Assembly: GCF_018861125.1 (NCBI RefSeq)
Contig: NZ_JAHKQN010000005.1
Coordinates: 165,939-229,938 of the forward strand
DNA from: Cellulophaga baltica
Lineage (GTDB): Bacteria > Bacteroidota > Bacteroidia > Flavobacteriales > Flavobacteriaceae
Direction: 5' to 3'
DNA: 64,000 bases
A program made the translations under genes and the position numbers. The first letter of the stretch is position 1, and each line of letters begins with the position of its first letter. The notes beneath the pieces are model-generated. The model searched no databases and was not told the DNA's origin. It saw nothing but the letters and a program-made list of their open reading frames with translations. Shown here piece by piece: positions 25,283-33,909 of the stretch.

Positions 25283-26143
25283 CTATTTTTTATTAAGTGG
25301 TATTCCGTTTAAAATTTCTTTTATTCTATTCGTATTATTCATTTCATCATAAATCCCATCTGAATCATCTTCTACGATCATTTTTTTAAAGGATTCTAGA
25401 TTCTGTATATACTCTTCTAATGCTTCTACTACCTTTTCTTTATTCTGATTAAAGATTGGTGTCCACATTGCTGGTGAACTTTTTGCCAAACGAACTGTGC
25501 TTTCAAAACCACTTCCCGCCATGTCAAAAATATCACGTTCATTTTTTTCTTTTTCAATAACAGTCTTTCCTAACATAAAAGAGCTGATGTGTGACAAATG
25601 TGATACATAAGCTATATGCTTATCGTGAGCCTCAGGGTTCATATATCTAATTCGCATTCCTAATTGCTGAAAAATAGCTAATGCCTTTTCTTGTAATTTA
25701 AACGCTGTTTTTTCTATTTCGCAAATAATATTTGCTTTGCCTCTAAACAAATTATTTATTGCCGCTGATGGCCCTGAAAACTCAGTACCTGCAATAGGAT
25801 GACATGCTAAAAAATTTCTTCTCTTCGGATGTTCAGCTACTACTTTACAAAGTAACGATTTTGTAGAGCCTGCATCCAACACAACTGCATCATCATTTAC
25901 GATATCCAAAACTTTAGGAAGTTCTAAAACCATAATATCTACAGGTACTGAGACGATTACGATATCCGCTATTGACAAATCATTATAAGTTGCTTTTTTA
26001 TCAATTACTTGTAATTCTAACGCCTCATTTACGTGAGATTCATTAATATCTATACCATAAATTGTTGCATCAGGATTATGTATTTTTATATCCTTGGCCA
26101 TAGAACCACCAATTAACCCAATACCTATTATAAATATGTTCAT
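25283..26143 (-). CDS. tyrA: Prephenate dehydrogenase TyrA
   Basis: NAD(P)-dependent enzyme of 286 aa that converts prephenate to 4-hydroxyphenylpyruvate for tyrosine synthesis. Rossmann motif GIGLIGGSMA (residues 6-15), then DAGSTKSLL and HPIAGTEFSGP (the catalytic His region, about 111-121). It has no C-terminal ACT domain, so direct tyrosine control may come from elsewhere. It lies between the aminotransferase and the DAHP synthase fusion in the operon. Confidence 0.93.
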   Translation of the reverse strand: MNIFIIGIGLIGGSMAKDIKIHNPDATIYGIDINESHVNEALELQVIDKKATYNDLSIADIVIVSVPVDIMVLELPKVLDIVNDDAVVLDAGSTKSLLCKVVAEHPKRRNFLACHPIAGTEFSGPSAAINNLFRGKANIICEIEKTAFKLQEKALAIFQQLGMRIRYMNPEAHDKHIAYVSHLSHISSFMLGKTVIEKEKNERDIFDMAGSGFESTVRLAKSSPAMWTPIFNQNKEKVVEALEEYIQNLESFKKMIVEDDSDGIYDEMNNTNRIKEILNGIPLNKK

Positions 26144-26199
26144 AATCTTATTTTTGCAACTCTATATGAGTAAAACGCTAATTTTCTAATTGATTTTAA

Positions 26200-27345
26200 T
26201 TAAAACCTACTAATCGCTTCTTTAATTTTTTCTTCTGTAACACATAATGAAAATCTAATATAACCTTCTCCATTACTTCCAAAAATTGTTCCTGGTGTAA
26301 TAAATATATCCTTATCGTATAATATGTTATCAATAAATTCTTCTGCAGAAGAAGAACCTTCTGGTAATTTTGCCCAAACAAACATACCCACCGAATTATC
26401 ATCATACACACAATTTAGTTTTTCAACTAACTGCAACATTAATTCTTTTCGTTTTGAATAGGTTTCGTTTACAGAGTCAAACCATTTTTGACCGCTTTTT
26501 AAAGCTGTAATTGCTCCTTTTTGAATGCCATAAAACATTCCAGAATCCATATTACTTTTAACTTTCAATACAGGGTTTATAAATTTTTCATCACCTAAAA
26601 CCATACCTACTCGCCAACCTGCCATATTAAAAGTCTTACTTAATGAATTAAGTTCTAATGCTACTTCTTTAGCTCCTTCAACACTTAAAATACTTATAGG
26701 GTTGTTATTTAAAACAAAGCTATATGGGTTATCATTCACTAATAAAATATCATTGCGCTTTGCAAAAGCAACTAAAGCTATTAATTGATCTACCTTAGCA
26801 ACTGCTCCTGTCGGCATGTGTGGATAACAAACCCACATAATTTTAACTTTAGACAAATCTTCTTTTTCTAATACTTCAATATCCGGAAACCAATCATTAT
26901 CAGCCACTAAGTCATAATATTTAGGTTGAGCACCAACTAACTTTGTAACAGAACTATAAGTCGGATATCCCGGATTAGGGATTAATGCTTCATCACCTGG
27001 GTTTAAAAAAGCCATGCTAATATGCATGATACCCTCTTTTGACCCCATTAGTGGTAAAATTTCTGAGGCAGGGTTTGCCTCTACATTATATTTATATTTA
27101 TAAAAACTAGCTACAGCTTCACGAAACTCAGGCAAACCTTGGTAACTCTGGTACTGGTGTGCTCCTTCTTCCAAAACTGACTCCTGAATTGCTTCTACAA
27201 CTTCTTGTGAAGGTGCTAAGTCAGGGCTACCAATTCCCATATTAATAATTGGCTTACCATCTGCCATTAAGCCTCTAACTTCTCTTAATTTTTTAGAGAA
27301 GTAGTACTCTTCAACTGTTTTTAACCTATCTGCTGTAGTAATCAT
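26200..27345 (-). CDS. Class I/II aminotransferase, probable aromatic or prephenate aminotransferase
   Basis: PLP-dependent fold-type I enzyme of 381 aa. The PLP lysine lies in SLSKTFNMAGWRVGM (about residue 233), and the conserved Arg is near the C-terminus (IRFSLCV). The start overlaps the pheA stop by four bases (ATGA), and tyrA follows. This places it at the transamination step of Phe/Tyr synthesis (phenylpyruvate and 4-hydroxyphenylpyruvate, or prephenate). A broader aspartate or DapL-like specificity is possible from sequence alone. Context favours the aromatic role. Confidence 0.9.
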   Translation of the reverse strand: MITTADRLKTVEEYYFSKKLREVRGLMADGKPIINMGIGSPDLAPSQEVVEAIQESVLEEGAHQYQSYQGLPEFREAVASFYKYKYNVEANPASEILPLMGSKEGIMHISMAFLNPGDEALIPNPGYPTYSSVTKLVGAQPKYYDLVADNDWFPDIEVLEKEDLSKVKIMWVCYPHMPTGAVAKVDQLIALVAFAKRNDILLVNDNPYSFVLNNNPISILSVEGAKEVALELNSLSKTFNMAGWRVGMVLGDEKFINPVLKVKSNMDSGMFYGIQKGAITALKSGQKWFDSVNETYSKRKELMLQLVEKLNCVYDDNSVGMFVWAKLPEGSSSAEEFIDNILYDKDIFITPGTIFGSNGEGYIRFSLCVTEEKIKEAISRF

Positions 27346-28169
27346 ACCCTAGCGTTTTTATATTCTCCTAATATTTTGAACTCTTCTGTCATTATTTCTA
27401 AAAGTGATTTTGCTTTTGCATACTGCTGATATTCATCAAAAGTAACATCGACAAAAAATGCATATTTCCAAGGTCTTTCGATAACTGGTAATGATTGAAT
27501 TTTAGTTAAATTTAAATTACAGTCACTCATCACGTTTAAAATTGTTGCCAAACTACCTCTTTTATGATCTGCAATAAAACGTATAGAAGCTTTATTAATT
27601 TCAGCCTCTGGCAATTCTTTATTTTCTTTATTAATAATTAAAAAACGAGTAGAATTATTAGTAATCGTTTGTATTTCTGATGCAACAATTTCTAAATCGT
27701 ATAATTCCGCAGCCGCTTTTGGAGCAATCGCCGCTATTGTTTTTAATTCTTCTGCTTGAATTCGTTGTGCTGTTTCAGCAGTATCCGCCGCTTCAACCAA
27801 TTTTATTTCAGGATAAGCTTTTAAAAATTCTTTACATTGCAATAATGCCATCGGGTGAGAATGTACTTCTTCAATATCCTCTAATTTCCGCCCTTTAAAT
27901 ACCATCAAATTATGATGAATATTTAAGTATTGTTCACCAATAACATGCAATCCGTTTTGGTGTATTAAAGCATAATTAGGTATAATTGAACCTGCTATTG
28001 AGTTTTCAATTGCCATTACAGCTTTATCAGCTCTGCCAGATAACGTTTTACAAACTAGCTCATCAAAAGATAAACATTCAACTAACTCAATATCATCACC
28101 AAAATAGTCTCTTGCTACTTGATGGTGATTTGAACCTTTAATACCTTGTATAGCTATTTTTAAACTCAT
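27342..28169 (-). CDS. pheA: Prephenate dehydratase PheA
   Basis: Stand-alone prephenate dehydratase of 275 aa that forms phenylpyruvate. The catalytic domain has ENSIAGSI, the TRFLII motif (about residues 175-180, with the catalytic Thr), and a hinge followed by a C-terminal ACT domain (about 190-270, including KRGSLATILNVMSDCNLNLT and ERPWKYAFFVDV) for Phe feedback. There is no fused chorismate mutase, which is supplied by the last gene of the operon. The operon is preceded by a Phe-rich leader peptide and terminator, so it is controlled both by attenuation and allosterically. Confidence 0.95.
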   Translation of the reverse strand: MSLKIAIQGIKGSNHHQVARDYFGDDIELVECLSFDELVCKTLSGRADKAVMAIENSIAGSIIPNYALIHQNGLHVIGEQYLNIHHNLMVFKGRKLEDIEEVHSHPMALLQCKEFLKAYPEIKLVEAADTAETAQRIQAEELKTIAAIAPKAAAELYDLEIVASEIQTITNNSTRFLIINKENKELPEAEINKASIRFIADHKRGSLATILNVMSDCNLNLTKIQSLPVIERPWKYAFFVDVTFDEYQQYAKAKSLLEIMTEEFKILGEYKNARV

Positions 28170-28221
28170 TTTATTCCTTATTATTATTCATTTTTTTAAA
28201 GTATAAACTTCAAAAAAGGTC

Positions 28222-28254
28222 AAAAAAAAAGTCCCGTTTTAAAACGGGACTTTT
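28222..28254 (-). terminator. Attenuator terminator upstream of pheA
   Basis: Minus-strand palindrome AAAAGTCCCGTTTT / AAAACGGGACTTTT (28254-28227) followed by a run of nine T down to 28222, located 53 bases before the pheA ATG and in the same direction. It therefore ends transcription before the operon. Its 5' arm GTCCCGT is complementary to ACGGGAC at 28286-28292, inside the end of the leader ORF, which can form a competing antiterminator. Confidence 0.88.
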
Positions 28255-28277
28255 AATTGTTTATATTTTAACATATA

Positions 28278-28349
28278 CTACAACAGTCCCGTACCTCTCT
28301 TAAAAAAGAAGTAAAAAAAGAAACCGTTCCAGAAATATTGATTTGTCAT
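28278..28349 (-). CDS. Phe-rich leader peptide of the pheA operon
   Basis: ORF of 23 codons starting ATG and ending TAG. It begins MTNQYFWNG, then has the block FFFYFFF at residues 10-16 and ends KRGTGLL. It contains seven Phe, two Tyr and one Trp. This density of the pathway's own end products, directly upstream of a terminator and pheA, is the hallmark of a ribosome-mediated attenuator. If Phe-tRNA is short, the ribosome stalls at 28322-28302 and leaves ACGGGAC free to block the terminator. If Phe is ample, it runs to the stop and covers ACGGGAC. It is too short for normal gene callers. Confidence 0.88.
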   Translation of the reverse strand: MTNQYFWNGFFFYFFFKRGTGLL

Positions 28350-28367
28350 AATTGTTCTAAACTTTTG

Positions 28368-28396
28368 CTAAAGTAATAATTATATTTAAAAAACAA
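28368..28396 (-). promoter_or_regulatory. Putative promoter of the pheA leader and operon
   Basis: On the minus strand, TTG (28396-28394) and TACTTTAG (28375-28368, one base from TAnnTTTG) are separated by 18 bases. The predicted start leaves a very short leader before the ATG at 28349. A weaker -7-like sequence ending in TTTG overlaps the TTG. Confidence 0.4.
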
Positions 28397-28497
28397 ATAA
28401 TTACTAGATCTTTTTTTTAAAGTTTGATAATTTGTTGATATTAACTTAATAAATCGAGTCTTTTATTAAGTTAATCATAAAGCATTAAATAAAACAA

Positions 28498-28523
28498 ATA
28501 AGACCTCTTGAAAGAGGTCTTAT
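28498..28523 (-). terminator. Terminator downstream of the lipoprotein gene at 28548
   Basis: ATAAGACCTC and GAGGTCTTAT form a 10-bp stem with a 6-base loop. On the minus strand it is followed by TATTTGTTTTATT. It insulates the pheA leader from the upstream gene. Confidence 0.75.
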
Positions 28524-28547
28524 AAAAATATAAATGAGATAATTTAC

Positions 28548-29657
28548 TTAATTTTTATCAAAATAGTACTCATAGCTATATGTTTCACCAGAATACGAAT
28601 CTGACTCTAAAATAACTAACTCATTAGCAGAAACACTTATTTCTCCTTCTAATAATAAATAACCTTCTGGCTCTAGTTCTGAATAAGTTTCTCCTTCATA
28701 AGTTTCCGTATACTCAAATTCAACTAAAGTTAAAATATTTTGCTCTTCATTATAAGCCCAATTACCTGTTGAAGTATATGTTTCCCCTCCATCTTCTTCA
28801 TATACGACCTCACAAGCCTCTCTCGATGCATCATAATCCAAACCAATATACTCTGATTCTTGAATGAAAGAATAAGTTCCATCTTCATTAAATGTTATTA
28901 CTAAATTATTAAGGGTGTAACATTCATTTACAACCACCTCTGATTGAATATTATTGTCACAATACAATTGAGTATCATAACTCTCGCATGATTCTTCTCC
29001 TGCGTCAATTGTATCTCCGTTATCAATTTGTTTTGTAAAATCCCAATCACCAACAAGATTTACATTACCACCCCAAGACTCAACAGTTACACAAACCTCT
29101 TCTGGCTGACTAATGTTACCTTGATTATCATAAACACAAATTACATAACAGAATGTTCCTGCAGGAATTTCAGAAGTGAAATTGACATCTATTGATGTAT
29201 CTTCATCTTTTTGAGTTAACGCTCCTTTTTTAGTAAAAAAATCTTTTCTTTCTTTAGAAAGTACTTTACCACTATAATAATCGGTAGCACTTGAAGGTAC
29301 ATCTATATAAGTATCTGCCATACCATTTTCATCATATAACTGAATATAAATTCCTGCAAAATCTTCTGGCTCTTCAAATATAATTTCAAATCCATTTTCT
29401 TGAAATGCAGTTTGAGTTGTATAATCTATACTGAAGTCTATGCCTCCTGTTGGTGTAACACCACCTTCATTAACTGTTGCTCCGTCAATTATAATAGCTG
29501 CGGAAATAGCATTTATATCTAATAGTTCATCTTCAACAACATTAACTCCCTCAGGATCTATATTAGTTGACAAATCTCCATTATTGTCGTCACTACTTGA
29601 ACAAGAAAAGATAATAAAACTTAAAAATAATAAGATAAATAAATTGGTTTTTTTCAT
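28548..29657 (-). CDS. Putative surface-exposed lipoprotein, unknown function
   Basis: Protein of 369 aa with a lipoprotein signal MKKTNLFILLFLSFIIFSC (Cys19) followed by SSSDDNNGD. That resembles the Ser-Asp-rich lipoprotein export signal described for Flavobacterium and Bacteroides, so surface display is likely. The mature part is very acidic. The N-terminal half is beta-rich, and the C-terminal half (about 205-369, LVGDWDFTK onwards) resembles lipocalin-like META/lipocalin_4 domains that begin with a GxW strand. Cys pairs (CESYDTQLYC, ECYTL, EACEV) may form disulfides. No neighbour points to a function. Confidence 0.75.
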   Translation of the reverse strand: MKKTNLFILLFLSFIIFSCSSSDDNNGDLSTNIDPEGVNVVEDELLDINAISAAIIIDGATVNEGGVTPTGGIDFSIDYTTQTAFQENGFEIIFEEPEDFAGIYIQLYDENGMADTYIDVPSSATDYYSGKVLSKERKDFFTKKGALTQKDEDTSIDVNFTSEIPAGTFCYVICVYDNQGNISQPEEVCVTVESWGGNVNLVGDWDFTKQIDNGDTIDAGEESCESYDTQLYCDNNIQSEVVVNECYTLNNLVITFNEDGTYSFIQESEYIGLDYDASREACEVVYEEDGGETYTSTGNWAYNEEQNILTLVEFEYTETYEGETYSELEPEGYLLLEGEISVSANELVILESDSYSGETYSYEYYFDKN

Positions 29658-29784
29658 AATTTAAATTGGTTAAAATTTAATAATCACTTAAAGATTACTA
29701 ACTACTAACTGTTAAATTATATAAAAATTGTAAGAAACAGATTATTAAGTATTATAGATAACTTTATATTAATATTACGGAAGA

Positions 29785-30873
29785 TTACGAATTTAATAAA
29801 CTTACCACAACCTCATCTAATTCCTTTTGAATTTTTGGGTTCGTACAATTGATTAATATTGAAACAACCATTTTTTCTTTGGGGTATATAAAAAAATTAG
29901 AATAACCTCCTACCCCATTACCTATATGACCGTAGTAAGATCTACCTAATTTATCTTCACTTACTTGCCAACCTAATCCATAATAAGTTTTCTTCCCTTT
30001 TATAGTTTCAGAAGAGATAAACTTACTTATTATTTTTTGATCTATTTTGACATTTTTCGACATATAGGCTTGTCCAAATTTTGCAATATCAGAGGATGTT
30101 GCTAAGAAACCACCACCAGCTAATTTATAATAGTTGTTTACTGGGATTGCTTTTCGAAACCCTAATCTATTTTTTGAGTAAAATATAGTTAATTGCAGTT
30201 CTTTACTTGACACTTCAGTTCTTCCTGAAAGATTACATGCAAATGTTTTTGATAATCCTAACGGTTGTAATACCCTGTCTAGTACATATTTTTCAAAAGG
30301 AATGCCGCTAGCTTCCTGCATTGCTAAGGATAACAATACAAAATCGTAACTATTGTAATAGTAATTCGTGCCTGGTTTAAAAAGTAATTCATCATCTTTA
30401 AAAATAGCAATACTTTCTTTTATAGAATACGGTTTATTTAAAGCATACTCCTTACCTAAATAACCGCGAATACCTGCAGTATGGCTTGCTAATTGTCGAA
30501 TAGTAAAATCCCATTTTTTTTTAGGAAAATATGGTACATAAGTATAGAACGACTTATCTAAATCAATTACATCCTCTGAAACCATATGAGCTAATGCTGT
30601 TGTTGCTATTGGTTTAGAAAGACTTGCTATTCTAAATACTGATGTTTGCGGGTTTACTTTCTCTTTTTTATCAATATTAGCATATCCGTAGCCTTTCTCA
30701 AAAAAAAGGTTGCCATTTTTTAAAACCGTAATTGCTAAACCGGGAATTTTATTTGAGTTTATTAATTCTTTTAATAAACTATCTGCTTTTGCTAAACCTT
30801 TTAATTCTTTACCACTATCTATTACTCGCTTGTAAGCAAAAAAATCTCTTAGATATGTTAATAAAGGTTTCAT
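29785..30873 (-). CDS. Serine hydrolase of the class C beta-lactamase / esterase family
   Basis: Protein of 362 aa with SLSK (Ser84-Lys87) as the nucleophile motif and HIGNGVGG near residue 315 as the third motif. The second motif reads YNS at 173-175, where many relatives have YSN; the Tyr is kept. No signal peptide or membrane segment is evident, since the N-terminus (LTYLRDFFAYKRV) is only weakly hydrophobic. The family includes D-Ala carboxypeptidases, esterases and beta-lactamases, and this protein cannot be placed more closely. Its ATG overlaps the stop of the DUF2807 lipoprotein gene by one base. Confidence 0.88.
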   Translation of the reverse strand: MKPLLTYLRDFFAYKRVIDSGKELKGLAKADSLLKELINSNKIPGLAITVLKNGNLFFEKGYGYANIDKKEKVNPQTSVFRIASLSKPIATTALAHMVSEDVIDLDKSFYTYVPYFPKKKWDFTIRQLASHTAGIRGYLGKEYALNKPYSIKESIAIFKDDELLFKPGTNYYYNSYDFVLLSLAMQEASGIPFEKYVLDRVLQPLGLSKTFACNLSGRTEVSSKELQLTIFYSKNRLGFRKAIPVNNYYKLAGGGFLATSSDIAKFGQAYMSKNVKIDQKIISKFISSETIKGKKTYYGLGWQVSEDKLGRSYYGHIGNGVGGYSNFFIYPKEKMVVSILINCTNPKIQKELDEVVVSLLNS

Positions 30874-31631
30874 TAATCTTTATAAATTAATTCTCCTTTA
30901 TAATATTCCCCTACACTTACTGTTGTAGGTACATTATAAGAAACTACATCCCCAGTCCCCGTAATAGTTCCGGTTAAAGATTCCACAGGATAAACCAGCA
31001 TATCATTTGAACCTCTATGAGTTACCGTTACATTTTTAGCTATTAGCGTTTCGGCCTCTATTCTTGAATCATCTGCTGCAAAATTGATCGATAAGTTTTC
31101 AACTTCCCCTGACAACTGATAATACGACACTCCATTTGCCACAACACTCACAGAAGTTGAATTTAATTCTAAATCAAACTCACCGTCAGTTGTATCAGCT
31201 TCTTCATCACCAAAACTTTCTGACAATAGTGATAATGAATCGTAATTTAAAACGCCATCACTTTCAATTGGATATCCCGTACTACTTCTAATTTCTGATA
31301 TATTAGGTGATGTTACATAAACTATCGTTAATTCATAGTCTCGAACAAAATTACAGCTATTATCATTGGTAACTATTAGCCTATCATCCGAAACTTCTAA
31401 TGAAATATCGTTTCTTAAGTTTTCTCCAGTTTCTAAAATGACTTTCTGCTCATCACCATCTTTCAAAATCAATTTTACATTTTGAAATACAGTAATTTTT
31501 GTAAATGACTCTAAAGTTATTTCTTCTTGAATTATATCTCCTGAAGATTGAAAACAATCAGACACACTCTCGCTGTCGCAACCAAAAAATATGAGACAAA
31601 TTAATGTTAGTATAAAATATTTTTTCATCAT
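30873..31631 (-). CDS. DUF2807 (head GIN domain) lipoprotein
   Basis: Protein of 252 aa with lipobox FFGC near residue 18, followed by DSESVSD. The mature part opens ITLESFTKITVFQNVKLIL and shows the repeated short beta strands of DUF2807. It is the second member of this family in the window (the other is at 23400). It is translationally coupled to the serine hydrolase gene and lies 3 bases from the PagL-like gene, forming a three-gene envelope operon. Two ATG codons (31631 and 31628) are possible starts. Confidence 0.82.
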   Translation of the reverse strand: MMKKYFILTLICLIFFGCDSESVSDCFQSSGDIIQEEITLESFTKITVFQNVKLILKDGDEQKVILETGENLRNDISLEVSDDRLIVTNDNSCNFVRDYELTIVYVTSPNISEIRSSTGYPIESDGVLNYDSLSLLSESFGDEEADTTDGEFDLELNSTSVSVVANGVSYYQLSGEVENLSINFAADDSRIEAETLIAKNVTVTHRGSNDMLVYPVESLTGTITGTGDVVSYNVPTTVSVGEYYKGELIYKD

Positions 31632-31634
31632 CTT

Positions 31635-32732
31635 TTACAATCGTATTCCTACTCCAAATTCAACTGCTTCCGCCTTTGCTCCGTGAGATTTTAAACTTAC
31701 TACTCCGTACATTTTATTTTTAAAATAACGTTTCATACCAACTCTATTATAAACCCTACCTTCAAATTCAAAAGGATAATATATATAGTAACCTAACTGT
31801 GTAATTACTGAGGTTTTATTAAAAAATAATTCATGACCCACAAAAACTCCAACACGCTTATAGTCATCATCAGCATCAATACTTCCTTCAGGAAATGCAA
31901 TTGCTCTATAAGTTACATATTCTTTTAAAAAGTTAGATAGAAACAATTCTGTTCCTAATTGAATTGCACTTAACGTACCTACACGTTTATCAACATAACC
32001 AGAAAATATATAAAAAGGATATTGACCAGAATCCACTACATCACTTTCATTAATCCCAAATCTAAAAGCGAAATTAAATTTAAATGGTTCTGTAATTTTT
32101 TCATTAGACGTATCAATATAATTAATCTTTTTTCCACCATCTAAATCGTAAGTGAACCCTGCATTAAAAGCAAATGTATTGGTAGACTTATTAGGTGCTT
32201 TTACATTGGCGTTTGAATAATGAATGATTGAGATACCCGCTTTAAACCCTACACCTTTTACAATATTTTCTTTATGTAAATTCAACATTAAGTAGGTAGA
32301 ACTTAATATATGTGAACCAAAAACATTATTCCTAAAATTCGTTTCTTTATCATAAGGATTAGTATTATATGCAATACCTTGCCCCAAACGTAATTGTAAA
32401 AAACGCTTTAAGAAATAGAAATTATAGTGTGCATAGACTCCAAAATTGCGCCCTAAAATATCATTATTAAATTCTTGATAAATAAAAGAATATCCTAAAT
32501 CAGGATAATTGTAACGTTGTTCCCATTTTTTGTAGCCGTAAGTTTTTCGGTTTAAACTTAAAATCACACCTGCTTGGTGCGATGTAAGTAAATGGCTAAC
32601 ATTTGGACTATGCCGCATGATGGAACCGTAAAATTGGTTTGCATCTAAAGTATATCTTTTAACTTCTTTTTCCTCTTGAGAAAAACATAGAAAATTTACA
32701 AAAACAAAACCTAATAATATTCTAAACTTCAT
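31635..32732 (-). CDS. PagL-like lipid A deacylase (acyloxyacyl hydrolase family)
   Basis: Outer-membrane protein of 365 aa with a signal peptide ending in FSQ (residue 19). The segment SIIHYSNANVKAPNKSTNTFAFNAG splits into HYSNANVKAPN and NTFAFNAG. It matches the His-Ser-Asn catalytic region of PagL/acyloxyacyl hydrolase proteins, which remove an acyl chain from lipid A at the cell surface. The rest shows barrel strands with aromatic girdles and ends in FGVGIRL. It is larger than PagL (about 150-180 aa), as in Bacteroidota homologues with extra barrel strands. Lipid A activity is inferred from the motif only. Confidence 0.75.
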   Translation of the reverse strand: MKFRILLGFVFVNFLCFSQEEKEVKRYTLDANQFYGSIMRHSPNVSHLLTSHQAGVILSLNRKTYGYKKWEQRYNYPDLGYSFIYQEFNNDILGRNFGVYAHYNFYFLKRFLQLRLGQGIAYNTNPYDKETNFRNNVFGSHILSSTYLMLNLHKENIVKGVGFKAGISIIHYSNANVKAPNKSTNTFAFNAGFTYDLDGGKKINYIDTSNEKITEPFKFNFAFRFGINESDVVDSGQYPFYIFSGYVDKRVGTLSAIQLGTELFLSNFLKEYVTYRAIAFPEGSIDADDDYKRVGVFVGHELFFNKTSVITQLGYYIYYPFEFEGRVYNRVGMKRYFKNKMYGVVSLKSHGAKAEAVEFGVGIRL

Positions 32733-32800
32733 AGCTTACATTAACCCAACCAAAAGTACTAATTCACTAGTAACAACTAGTCTAAAAACCAAGTAATTAT

Positions 32801-33754
32801 TTAAAAAATAGCTTTTGCTATTGCTTTTATATTATTCGACTTCCCCATAGAGTAATAATGTAAAACAGGAACACCCGCTGCTTTCAATTCTTTCGATTGC
32901 TGAATAGCCCATTCCACACCAACTTGCCTAACATCAGCATTATTCTTACAAGATTCAACAGCATCAACTAAATCTTGAGGCAAATCTAAACTGAAAATTT
33001 GTGGTAATAATTGTAAATGGCGTTTCACTGCTATTGGCTTAATCCCCGGAATAATTGGCACATTAATCCCTATCTCTCTAGCTGCTTCAACGAACTCAAA
33101 GTATTTCTTATTATCAAAAAACATCTGTGTAACAACATAATCTGCACCAGCATCAACTTTTTGTTTCAAACGTTTTAAATCTGACATAAAAGAAGGCGCC
33201 TCTAAATGCTTTTCTGGGTAACCAGCCACTCCAACACAAAAGTCAGACTTATCTTCGCCTTGTACATCATCAAGTAAATATTGTCCCTTATTTAAATTCT
33301 GAATTTGAGAAACCAAATCACTAGCATACACATTACCTCCATCTGTTGGCTTGAAATATTGTTCCTCTTTCATTGCATCGCCACGTAAAGCCATCACATT
33401 ATCAATACCTAAATAATGACAATCAATAAGCATATACTCCGTTTCTGCTTTTGTAAAACCACCACAAATTACATGCGGTATAGTGTCAACATCAAACTTA
33501 TGCTTTATTGATGCACAAATACCAACTGTACCAGGTCGCATACGGGTAATGTTTTTTTCATACAGACCTTCTTTATCAACATAAACGTATTCTTCACGAG
33601 AAGTTGTCACATCAATAAATGGCGGATTAAACTCCATTAACGGATCTATATTATCATATAAATCTTGAATTTTTTTCCCTTTTACCGGTGGTACAATCTC
33701 AAAGGAAAACAAAGTTTTTCCGTTTGCATTTTTAATGTGATCTGTTACTTTCAT
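32801..33754 (-). CDS. metF: Methylenetetrahydrofolate reductase MetF
   Basis: FAD-dependent TIM-barrel enzyme of 317 aa that reduces 5,10-methylene-THF to 5-methyl-THF, the methyl donor for MetH. Family features: FSFEIVPPVKG at the N-terminus, MALRGD around residue 120, and GADYVVTQMFFDN around 200. It follows metH on the same strand after a 155-base gap that contains its own candidate promoter and two small hairpins. Confidence 0.96.
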   Translation of the reverse strand: MKVTDHIKNANGKTLFSFEIVPPVKGKKIQDLYDNIDPLMEFNPPFIDVTTSREEYVYVDKEGLYEKNITRMRPGTVGICASIKHKFDVDTIPHVICGGFTKAETEYMLIDCHYLGIDNVMALRGDAMKEEQYFKPTDGGNVYASDLVSQIQNLNKGQYLLDDVQGEDKSDFCVGVAGYPEKHLEAPSFMSDLKRLKQKVDAGADYVVTQMFFDNKKYFEFVEAAREIGINVPIIPGIKPIAVKRHLQLLPQIFSLDLPQDLVDAVESCKNNADVRQVGVEWAIQQSKELKAAGVPVLHYYSMGKSNNIKAIAKAIF

Positions 33755-33880
33755 TCCCTTAAACTCCTGATAAGTTTTATATTTAATATTATTATAAAAA
33801 TTGGGCGTTTTAACAGGCTATTCGTTATATCTTTTTTGCTTAAAAAAAAGCAAAAGAGGATACCACTACTATCCTTAACG

Positions 33881-33888
33881 CAAATATA
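33881..33888 (-). promoter_or_regulatory. Putative -7 element for metF, with hairpins in the leader
   Basis: Minus-strand TATATTTG matches TAnnTTTG and lies about 127 bases before the metF ATG. The leader then holds GGATA...TATCC (33875-33859) and an A/T-rich stem, CTTTTGCTT with AAGCAAAAAAG. I recognise no known riboswitch class here. Confidence 0.4.
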
Positions 33889-33909
33889 TTACAAGTTCAA
33901 ATTTATAAA

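Noticed and set aside
29785-30873. Reading the serine hydrolase as a true class C beta-lactamase
   Set aside because: The second motif is YNS instead of YxN and no signal peptide is visible, so only the broader serine hydrolase family is supported.
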